From assembly GCA_030141605.1 (NCBI GenBank), contig JAQGDQ010001711.1:1-28337 (forward strand): DNA of 28,337 nt, read 5' to 3'. Source of the stretch: Tubiluchus corallicola. Its lineage: Eukaryota > Priapulida > Priapulimorpha > Priapulimorphida > Tubiluchidae. This document shows positions 1-7,756 of this stretch, piece after piece (position 1 is the first letter of the stretch; each line of letters opens with the position of its first letter). A program made the translations under genes and the position numbers. The notes beneath the pieces are model-generated. The model made no database searches. It worked only from the letters and a program-made list of their open reading frames with translations, and had not been told where the DNA came from.

Positions 1-95
1 GTGTGTGTGTGTGTGTTTGTGTACGTGCATGTGTGTGTGGTGTGGGTGTGTTTGTGTACGTGCATGTGTGTGTGTGTGTGTGTTTGTGTACGTGC

Positions 96-161
<66 letters not shown>

Positions 162-175
162 TTATATATATATAT
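1..175. repeat. GT/TG microsatellite ending in a short TA run
   Basis: The stretch is almost pure GT dinucleotide, interrupted by a few motifs such as gtacgtgc, and ends in tatatata. Open frames through it encode only Val/Cys-type dipeptide runs and are artefacts of the repeat. It probably lies in the intron just upstream of the exon that starts at 341. Confidence 0.95.
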
Positions 176-340
176 TTATGTGTACTTATTTATGTATTTT
201 ACAATTGCCTTCTCTCTCCACATAAATTACATATAGTCACTTTCTTTTATCTAAATAAATACGTCAGTAATAAACATCAATGATCCGTCACTTTGCAGAT
301 ATACTTAGACGCTTTCCAAAATTCGTTTTTTCATTTTTAG

Positions 341-502
341 TGCCAACTTGAAGGGGCGATCTTTTTGAACGGTTGGTGCAACTTAGTTCCGAAGATGTTG
401 CTTATAGATGGCGCTTCGCACGACATGAAGGAACGTGTGCTGCGTGCGCTCACATACCTGACGCCGACGGTGTGTCATCATCAACAACAACCCGAGGTGT
501 GA
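341..502 (+). CDS. SIL1: Probable terminal exon of SIL1 (BiP nucleotide exchange factor), partial gene
   Basis: A polypyrimidine-rich acceptor ending in tttttag at 340 is followed by an open frame of 53 codons from TGC at 341 to TGA at 500-502. The translation includes GWCNLVPKMLL and HDMKERVLRALTYL. From memory of the family, this resembles the last armadillo-like repeat of SIL1, where GWC, a run of leucines, HD and EKVL recur in the same order. SIL1 is an ER-lumen exchange factor that releases ADP from the Hsp70 BiP. Earlier exons would lie left of the window. An AATAAA at 551-556 supports this being the last exon. The C-terminus would be some tens of residues shorter than in vertebrates, unless GAG/GTGTGA at 496-502 is a splice donor. 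The related cytosolic factor HSPBP1 is an alternative. Family assignment is from remembered similarity, not a search. Confidence 0.6.
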   Translation, partial: CQLEGAIFLNGWCNLVPKMLLIDGASHDMKERVLRALTYLTPTVCHHQQQPEV

Positions 503-550
503 TGCTGTTGCAATTGTTACTATAAAATGTAATTGTACGGGATGTTCCAA

Positions 551-556
551 AATAAA
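551..556 (+). promoter_or_regulatory. Poly(A) signal AATAAA, 48 nt after the putative SIL1 stop
   Basis: A canonical AATAAA sits at a normal distance downstream of the TGA at 500-502, consistent with a short 3'UTR for the exon at 341-502. Confidence 0.45.
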
Positions 557-662
557 CGGTCCACTAACAACTGCTATAGACATGCTAATATTATAATATG
601 AAGTCCAAAAAGTTCTGTCATAGCAAGCTATATGATGCAAACTTGGAATTACATAATATCTA

Positions 663-1147
663 CAGTCAACCTCGGATATAAGCGACACCTCGGGGCTGGA
701 AAAAATCGTCCCTTATAGCTGAAGTTGAGTCAGGAACCGAGGGTGTATCTAGACCTGTACTTTTCTGTACTTTTACCCATATTTTTATGGATTATTGCTA
801 CACATTCAGTGCAAACTGTATGTAGGAAACTCCTTCGGTAATGCGAGATGTGTGTGATCGCGGAAACCGAGCTGTTCGAAGGCCGAGTTTGTGAAAAATT
901 GAGGTTAAAAATCTATCAATTTCGCTTTGATCTTAGGGTCCCTTATATGTGGGGTAATTTACCTGAGTTTCTATTACGTGTGACCTGAAGATATCGTCCC
1001 GTGTAACCGAAAGTCCCTTATATCCGAGTACCTTATATACGAAGCTTTTACGTAGGAAAAACGCTACGAAAAATCGGGACCGTCGTTGGTGGTTCCTTAT
1101 AAGCGACTGTCCCTTATAAGCGAGGACCTTATACCCGAGATTGACTG
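663..1147. mobile_element. Tigger/pogo-like MITE with TA target duplication
   Basis: The ends are inverted repeats. The left starts CAGTCAACCTCGGATATAAG and the right, reverse-complemented, starts CAGTCAATCTCGGGTATAAG, with TA at 661-662 and 1148-1149. TIRs beginning CAGT..., repeated 'ataagg' motifs and a TA duplication are typical of pogo/Tigger elements (Tc1/mariner superfamily). No transposase frame is present, so the element is non-autonomous. A related copy lies in the opposite orientation at 24131-24782. The minus-strand frame at 933-1220 is an artefact of this element. Confidence 0.8.
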
Positions 1148-1149
1148 TA

Positions 1150-1671
1150 GCAAAGAAAGGATGCCGGTTTTTTATCATTCCACCCTGGTTATTGCTAGGA
1201 TCGAACTCCGGACATTCCAAGATTTAAACTTGTCACCTAGTCAGATATGAACCTAATTATTTATACTTCTGCGGAAAATTTACCAACTGTGATAAGTTGA
1301 GCTCACTAACTTGCTGTGTCGTACCTGCCTGCCCATTTCCTTATTTGGGATATTATAATTATGGCCGTTTCTTTTTACTGTTTTCGTACGTTGCTGTTTT
1401 AAGTGGTATACGAAAAAAAGATTAATATTATTATTATACAGGTGCAATATATGACTTGCTAATATATCTATGTACTATATTTACAAGATTATCATTATTT
1501 TGTGCACGTGTCTTTTTGCACTAATGTTTTTCTTTTACTAATAGGTACCATTACGACCTTTGTTACTTTATTAGTAAAAGGTATAAATCAATTTAAATGA
1601 AATTATTCATTCATCGCAGCCTATATCATTATCGTAATTACATATTATGTTTTCCTTATGTTTCCTTGCTA
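1150..1671. other. AT-rich intergenic DNA, nothing recognised
   Basis: I see no open frame with coding character, no inverted repeats of note and no RNA gene here. It separates the Tigger-like MITE from the 137-bp satellite. Confidence 0.6.
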
Positions 1672-3455
1672 TTGTTACATCATTTACTTTATTACATCAA
1701 TTACATTAAGTTATCTACAAAAGCATGCATATCTTTAATTATATTTTCAATTAAGTAAGGTGAGTGTGTTAATGACCGTATGGTCGTACACTCACCTCGC
1801 ACTACTCAAATTATTACATCATTTACTTCATCCTTATTTACATTAAGTTATCTACAGAAGCATGCATATCTTTAATTATATTTTCAATTAAGTAAGGTGA
1901 GTGTGTTAATGACCGTATGGTCGTACACTCACCTCACACTACTCAAATTATTACATCATTTACTTCATCCTTATTTACATTAAGTTATCTACAGAAGCAT
2001 GCATAACTATAATCATTTTTTCATTTAAGTAAGGTGAGTGTGTTAATGACCGTATGGTCGTACACTCACCTCGCACTACTCAAATTATTACATCATTTAC
2101 TTCATCCTTATTTACATTAAGTTATCTACAGAAGCATGCATAACTATAATCATTTTTTCATTTAAGTAAGGTGAGTGTGTTAATGACCGTATGGTCGTAC
2201 ACTCACCTCACACTACTCAAATTATTACATCATTTACTTCATCCTTATTTACATTAAGTTATCTACAGAAGCACGCATAACTATAATCATTTTTTCATTT
2301 AAGTAAGGTGAGTGTGTTAATGACCGTATGGTCGTACACTCACCTCGCACTACTCAAATTATTACATCATTTACTTCATTCTTATTTACATTAAGTTATC
2401 TACAGAAGCACGCATAACTATAATCATTTTTTCATTTAAGTAAGGTGAGTGTGTTAATGACCGTATGGTCGTACACTCACCGTACACTACTCAAATTATT
2501 ACATCATTTACTTCATTCTTATTTACATTAAGTTATCTACAAAAGCACGCATAACTATAATCATTTTTTCATTTAAGTAATGTGAGTGTGTTAATGACCG
2601 TATGGTCGTACACTCACCTCGCACTACTCAAATTATTACATCATTTACTTCATCCTTATTTACATTAAGTTATCTACAGAAGCACGCATAACTATAATCA
2701 TTTTTTCATTTAAGTAAGGTGAGTGTGTTAATGACCGTATGGTCGTACACTCACCTTACACTACTCAAATTATTACATCATTTACTTCATCCTTATTTAC
2801 ATTAAGTTATCTACAGAAGCACGCATAACTATAATCATTTTTTCATTTAAGTAAGGTGAGTGTGTTAATGACCGTATGGTCGTACACTCACCTCGCACTA
2901 CTCAAATTATTACATCATTTACTTCATCCTTATTTACATTAAGTTATCTACAGAAGCATGCATAACTATAATCATTTTTTCATTTAAGTAAGGTGAGTGT
3001 GTTAATGACCGTATGGTCGTACACTCACCTTACACTACTCAAATTATTACATCATTTACTTCATCCTCATTCACATTAAGTCATCTACAAAAGCACGCAT
3101 AACTTTAATTATATTTTCAATTAAGTAAGGTGGGTGTGTTAATGACCGTATGGTCGTACACTTACCTCGCACTACTCAAATTACTACATCATTTACTTTA
3201 TTCTTATTTACATTAAGTTATCTACAAAAGCACGCATAACTATAATCATTTTTTCATTTAAGTAAGGTGAGTGTGTTAATGACCGTATGGTCGTACACTC
3301 ACCTTACACTACTCAAATTATTACATTATTTACTTCATCCTTATTTACATTAAGTTATCTACAGAAGCACGCATAACTATAATCATTTTTTCATTTAAGT
3401 AAGGTGAGTGTGTTAATGACCGTATGGTCGTACACTCACCTCACACTACTCAAAT
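1672..3455. repeat. 137-bp satellite, 13 copies, each with a 38-bp hairpin
   Basis: The landmark TGAG within ggtgagtgtg (tggg in one copy) recurs at 1761, 1898, 2035, 2172, 2309, 2446, 2583, 2720, 2857, 2994, 3131, 3268 and 3405, exactly 137 bp apart every time. The copies differ only by substitutions. Each contains an imperfect palindrome: GGTGAGTGT pairs with ACACTCACC and, inside it, GACC pairs with GGTC around GTAT (1759-1796 in the first copy). The first copy and the right edge are more diverged. The array lies directly downstream of the SelL 3'UTR. Satellites of this size in marine invertebrates are often carried by Helitron-like elements, but I see no clear element ends. Confidence 0.95.
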
Positions 3456-3548
3456 CATTTTATTATTGTTTATTAATGTGTACAATATTGTATTTTGATG
3501 TGTGAAAAATAAATTCATAGTTCATATATATGTCTAAGTGTGTTTTCT

Positions 3549-3618
3549 TTTATTTAGAATTTTTTTCCATATTTTAGTCACAGATGTAACTGAAACATTC
3601 CTTCCAATTATGTTTATT
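3549..3618 (-). promoter_or_regulatory. Two candidate poly(A) signals of the SelL transcript
   Basis: On the minus strand AATAAA occurs at 3618-3613 and again at 3554-3549. They lie 107 and 171 nt after the end of the SECIS hairpin, a plausible 3' end for the selenoprotein mRNA before the satellite begins. Confidence 0.45.
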
Positions 3619-3724
3619 CATTGGATAACATTAATTTAACGGAGAATATTATGTCTGTAAAAACGTGAGATAAGGTGTGTTAAATTTAGTGCGAAAATGT
3701 ACGACAAAATCTGGCAAACTACAT

Positions 3725-3803
3725 GTGATTTAAACAACTGTGTCTCCCGCAAAAGGTTTGGAATCCATTTAACCAATCGCGTTCATGAACTGTTTGAAAT
3801 CAC
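3725..3803 (-). promoter_or_regulatory. SECIS element (form 2) of the SelL mRNA
   Basis: On the minus strand this folds as a selenocysteine insertion element. Helix I pairs 3803-3791 (gtgattt, bulged c, aaaca) with 3736-3725 (tgtttaaatcac). After an internal loop comes ATGA at 3786-3783, facing GGAG at 3747-3744, which supplies the tandem G.A/A.G quartet. Helix II pairs CGCGATTGGTT (3781-3771) with AACCTTTTGCG (3758-3748), 11 positions with two T.T mismatches and one G.T. The conserved unpaired AAA is at 3770-3768. An extra apical mini-stem TGG-ATT-CCA (3767-3759) makes this a form 2 SECIS. The ATGA-to-AAA spacing of 12 nt is canonical. The outermost quartet pair is T.G instead of the usual U.U. 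It would recruit SBP2 and the Sec elongation factor to recode the UGA codons at 6343-6341 and 6334-6332. Confidence 0.85.
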
Positions 3804-3817
3804 AACGTAAAGTTAAC

Positions 3818-5143
3818 TAGGGGTGAGCATCTTCGCCGGAAACCGAATTCGAATCGAAATTGTGACTTTTGAACTCGAATGAAACCAAATTTTAAGTTTT
3901 TCAAATCCGAATTTAGTATTGAAGTTTTTTTTTTGAATAAAGTTTCGAAACATCAAGGCAAAGCTGTCTCACAAAGGTCATGCGTTTTCAACACGTTTAT
4001 TGAGCGACGATCACTTTGCCTATTGAAGCCATTGTCAAACTATAAATGAAGCCAAAAGGAAAAATAAATAATACATTAATGAAACAAAGGCACAACCTGA
4101 AACTACAAAACAACAGATTAGAATTTAACTCATCAAAATAAACCAGGTTGCAGCGGAAGAAATCTTTTGTCACTTTCACATTGAATTGCTGATGGTTTCC
4201 CTTATTGCAGTTCCCACTTGTTGTAAATTATGCAAAATGTAGAAGTTTTGTGTTTTCTTCTTATAATGCTTACTGCTGAGGTTCTTCATTATGTAAACAT
4301 GGATTAATTGTTGTTCTTTTTTGTTCTCACGTGTCAGGTAAAACATTTTGTACATTTCTCTGCAATTTCTCTTCCGATAGAATCTAGTTTATTTTGATTA
4401 GTTAAATTCTAATCTGTTGTTTTGTAGTTTCATTTTGTGCCTTTGTATCATTCATGTATCATTTATTCTTCTTCTTGGCTTCATTTATACTTTGATAATG
4501 GCTTCAGTAGCCAAAACGATAGTCACTCAATAAACATGGCATGCATTATTGATAGAAAGACACAACTGTGTAATTTTATTCTTGTATTTTGGCTTGGTTT
4601 TTAGTTTGATAATGGCTAAAGCAGCCAAAACTATGAAAAGGCTTATATAGTAGAAGTCTATACATGAAGTCCGTATGAAGAATCACAGCAGTAAGCATTA
4701 CAAGAACAAAACACAACTTCTACAAGGGGAACTGCAATATGGGAAACCAGCAGCATGTGAATTCTGCTCTGTTGAATTCTAGTCTGTTGTTTTGTATTTT
4801 CTAGTTTCAGTTGGTTCCTTTGTATCATTCATGTATCATTTATTCTTCTGTTTGGCTTCATTTATAGTTTGATAATGGCTTCAGTAGCCGAAACGATCGT
4901 CGTTCAATAGACATGTTGGTTCCTAGAAGCTTGGATTTTACTTGATTTTGTTCTGCAGTAAAAACACCAATATTTTTTTAAAAAACTGCAGAATAATTGC
5001 TGCTAAATTGTTGTGACGTTTCGTTGATAAAGAGATTTTGTACAGCACAGTGATGAATCATTCTAATTTATTATTTTAGGTTCCAGTTGAGATCAAACTA
5101 AAAAAAACTGAATTGAATTCGGAACGTTCAATGCTCACCCCTA
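3818..5143. mobile_element. hAT-like foldback transposon inserted in the SelL 3'UTR
   Basis: Perfect 13-bp terminal inverted repeats TAGGGGTGAGCAT (3818-3830) and ATGCTCACCCCTA (5131-5143) are flanked by a perfect 8-bp target duplication AAGTTAAC (3810-3817 and 5144-5151). TIRs of this type and 8-bp duplications are typical of hAT elements. No transposase frame is visible. The inside is internally repetitive: about 4011-4148 is an inverted copy of about 4385-4528, parts recur at 4770-4910, and about 4180-4300 is inverted relative to 4660-4755. The short minus-strand frame at 3997-4179 is not a gene. The element separates the SelL stop codon (5175-5173) from its SECIS hairpin. Confidence 0.88.
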
Positions 5144-5320
5144 AAGTTAACGAAACCAGCTCGGTGATTCTTCTACTTCACATTAGTCGATATAGCATCC
5201 AATATCTGTTCTATAGAAGGTCGCACCGTAGCACCGGGTGCTCTGTATAACCACACCAGCTTCCCTTTGCTGTCTAGCTGGAAATCGCCCGCCATTTGGA
5301 AGATGTCGATATCATCCGGT

Positions 5321-6039
5321 CAGAGGCGGATTATGATTTTATGGGCCTTAGGCTTGAGCTTGGAACGGGCCTTTTAAATGTTGCTACACTGCTGAGCTGA
5401 CGTGTTTTTGTGGAGCTCTCGTCGTTTGTAAGTTTGTTTAATTTTGTGAGTTTTTGCCCACCGATTGTGATAAAAATTATATCTTCTTGATCCTTGAGTT
5501 GTGGACTAGGACTATATAAACACGATTACAGCTTGGTGAGTTTCTGGGTTAGATGTCAACTAAAATAAGCCAATCAGAAACTCTGAAAGTAACTTTAGTT
5601 TCTTTCTAGTTTCTTACTAATTTCTTATATCTCTAAAGGATGACAAATTAAACAATTTATCACTGATGCATATTGAGTCAGATATGTTGAAAAAATGGAC
5701 TTTTCAGAAATTATAACTGACTTTGTCCCCAGAAAAATTCGGAAACTGAAATTTTGAACTTAAACTTAAATTGTGAAAACTTGATTTGTGTAAACTTGAA
5801 TTGTGTAAACTTGAATTGTGTAAACTTGAATTGTGTAAACTTGAATTGTGTAAACCCGATTTGAAATATAGTGACTGACTTTTGAAAAAAAACTTTTTCT
5901 ATATTTTATTTTGGCGGGCCCCTTGCTCTTTTGTCAATTTATTTTTTTTACAAAAAAAATTTTTTTTCGTTTTATTTTGCCGGGCCCCTTTTGATCCCGG
6001 GCCTGAAGCCTATTCAGCCTATAGGGCTATCCGCTACAG
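5321..6039. mobile_element. hAT-like non-autonomous element inserted in SelL coding sequence
   Basis: The left end begins CAGAGGCGGATT and the right end, reverse-complemented, begins CTGTAGCGGATA (8 of 12 matching, including GCGGAT). The CAGRGGCGGA-type terminus and the internal GGGCCC-rich ends are typical of one group of hAT elements. The flanks are CATCCGGT (5313-5320) and CATCTGGT (6040-6047), an 8-bp target duplication with one silent difference. Inside, a 17-bp motif (gtgtaaacttgaatt) is tandemly repeated around 5775-5860. No transposase frame is seen. Confidence 0.8.
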
Positions 6040-6331
6040 CATCTGGTACTTTTAAAATGTCTTCCACGCCCGGATATTTGCCCGTCTTCGCGATGCCCCC
6101 GCTGTAGAATTCCAATGATTTCAAATTTCCCACGGCGTGGTTCATTGAACGGCCCATTCCGAAGAAGTGAAACACATCTCTCTTGGTGTCGACCAGCATG
6201 TCAAATCCGCATTTCTCCTGCTGCAGTAACAGCCGCGCACGCTCGACGTCTTCGTGACGTATCAGGAGAATCTTCGTGTTTTTAGCCACGAATTTCTCCA
6301 AGTTGTCGCTGACCGCTGCAACGTGCCGGCG

Positions 6332-6343
6332 TCACGGATTTCA
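6332..6343 (-). other. UGA-Asn-Pro-UGA redox site (two selenocysteine codons)
   Basis: On the minus strand the bases read TGA AAT CCG TGA, in the same frame as the open regions before (6850-6344) and after (6331-6014). Both flanks translate to conserved-looking thioredoxin-fold sequence, which makes two independent nonsense mutations three codons apart unlikely. With the downstream SECIS, this is best read as a U-x-x-U diselenide/selenolate active site. Confidence 0.87.
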
Positions 6344-6850
6344 CAGGTAATGTCTCAGCAATTTAACAAGCAGGCTCCACTCTCCAATGTAATCTCTTAC
6401 GCTTGACCGTTCACCAGTTCTTGGGTTGACCAGTGGTATATCGATTGGTCCGTCTTCGCCGAGTTTTGATTGATCCCTTGGTTGGGGAATTTTGAAGTCT
6501 TTGAATGTCTCGTGGTAACGATCCTGGATTTCGATGAATTCGTCCACGGCTTCCCTCACAGCTAGCTGGCTGTAGAGTGGTTTCCATAGGTCTTCCACTT
6601 CTGCCGACGTAAAAACGCCCAGACTTTTAAACAGATCAGCAAACATGTGAATCACGGGCATTCTCACAGTTTGCATATCTTCGAAGAAATCCGGCGGATT
6701 GATATCGGGTTGTTCTTTGAAAGTTCTGGCAAGTTTTTGAATGACATCTGCACTTTTATCGAGATGCTCGTCTAACCTGTTAGTTAAACTATTCAGTGCA
6801 GTGGCCATTTCCGCTGCCGTCACGGCAACACCGTCACTCGTTGATGACAT

Positions 6851-7080
6851 GTTGCTTCCTCTCTCTTCTTCGCAAGAGAGAACCTCAGAAATCTCACTAA
6901 GAAATGTAATAGTATTTATATTTATATCAATATATCAACAGAGTCAAACAGATGCTAATTTTTTAATTTTTTTTTTAAATTTAAAAACTAGAAATTAAAT
7001 TAATCGGAAACACAGACTGACATACAGGACAAGGGCGAAAAATGATTAGAAAGCTGATTGAAAAGTTGGCGAAACAACTA
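6851..7080 (-). promoter_or_regulatory. Upstream region of SelL (putative 5'UTR and promoter)
   Basis: The 50 nt before the ATG are purine-rich on the sense strand (gaagaagagagaggaagcaac) with A at -3 of the start. Beyond about 6900 the sequence is AT-rich, and no clear TATA box or initiator can be assigned. Confidence 0.3.
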
Positions 7081-7754
7081 TGTTAGAGCACAATGGCTTC
7101 AATTGTGCCCACACACCCCTCTGTCATAGTGGTTACATCCTACTTCATAGGAATAAGTTCTTATTCAATTATACAGATAAACTGAAAGAGATATTTCAGC
7201 TTATTGTAAAGTAGTAATGCTTACGTCACAAGTAGGATGTAACCAATGTGATTTAAAGTAGTAATGCTTACGTCACAAGTAGGATGTAGCCAATGTGACT
7301 TAAAGTAGTAATGCTTACGTCACAAGTAGGATGTAACCAATGTGACTTAAAGTAGTAATGCTTACGTCACAAGTAAGATGTAACTAATGTGACTTTGCTT
7401 ACGTCACAAGTATAATGTAACCAATGTAACTTAAAGTAGTAATGCTTACGTCACAAGTAGGATGTAACCAATGTGACTTAAAGTAGTAATGCTTACGTCA
7501 CAAGTAGGAGGTAACCAATGTGACTTAAAGTAGCAATGCTTACGTCACAATTAGGATGTAACCAATGTGACTTAAAGTAGCAATGCTTACGTCACAAGTA
7601 GGATGTAACCAATGTGACTTAAAGTAGTAATGCTTACGTCACAAGTAGGATGTAACCAATGTAACTTAAAGTAGTAATGCTTACGTCACAAGTAGGACGT
7701 AACCAATGTGACAGAGGGGAGTATTGGCACAATTGAAACCATAGTGCTCTTACA
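7081..7754. mobile_element. TA-flanked MITE with an internal 47-bp minisatellite
   Basis: The termini are roughly 65-bp imperfect inverted repeats, TGTTAGAGCACAATGG at left and TGTAAGAGCACTATGG when the right end is reverse-complemented, flanked by TA (7079-7080 and 7755-7756). This suggests a Tc1/mariner-type MITE. Between them TTACGTCA recurs at 7221, 7268, 7315, 7362, 7399, 7446, 7493, 7540, 7587, 7634 and 7681: eleven 47-bp units, one shortened by 10 bp. The repeat is a tandem expansion of the subterminal sequence, since the inner TIR also carries gttacatcctact. Confidence 0.82.
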
Positions 7755-7756
7755 TA

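Larger units (their letters stand above)
5173..6850 (-). pseudogene. SelL: Selenoprotein L (U-x-x-U peroxiredoxin-like), interrupted by a hAT element
   Basis: One frame runs from ATG at 6850-6848 through two in-frame TGA codons (6343-6341, residue 170; 6334-6332, residue 173) spaced as U-N-P-U, exactly where an AhpC/TSA thioredoxin fold has CxxC: RHYL-U-NP-U-RRHV follows the strand LLVKLL. SelL is a known family with this diselenide motif; its precise cellular role is not established. Residues 1-115 are a helical N-terminal region and about 130-316 the thioredoxin-like domain, ending DFQLDSKGKLVWLY...RPSIEQIL before TAG at 5175-5173. After the first base of codon 271 the frame is split by a 719-bp transposon (5321-6039) with near-identical 8-bp flanks. 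Counting one flank copy gives 316 codons without a frameshift. Read straight through, the protein ends at another TGA (6016-6014). The frame has no other stop and appears intronless. The start context is AACATGT. A SECIS lies downstream at 3803-3725. Whether splicing removes the insert is unknown, so the gene may be null or only conditionally functional. Confidence 0.85.

Noticed and set aside
1-283. Open frames in the GT microsatellite
   Set aside because: They consist of dipeptide repeats in all three frames, an artefact of the repeat.
383-1220. Minus-strand frames of 101 and 95 codons
   Set aside because: One is antisense to the SIL1-like exon and the other lies inside a MITE; neither has domain-like sequence.
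1672-3455. CRISPR-like array
   Set aside because: Units are contiguous 137-bp repeats without unique spacers, in eukaryotic DNA. The same reasoning excludes the 47-, 35- and 76-bp arrays.
5321-6039. Treating the SelL interruption as an ordinary intron
   Set aside because: The boundaries are flanked by an 8-bp duplication and transposon-like termini, and no GT...AG pair sits at the junction that restores the frame.
6014-6301. A separate small gene starting near 6301
   Set aside because: The apparent start is a TTG inside the larger SelL frame; the codons upstream continue the same protein to the UGA pair.
6741-6998. Plus-strand 85-codon frame
   Set aside because: It is antisense to the SelL N-terminus and start region.
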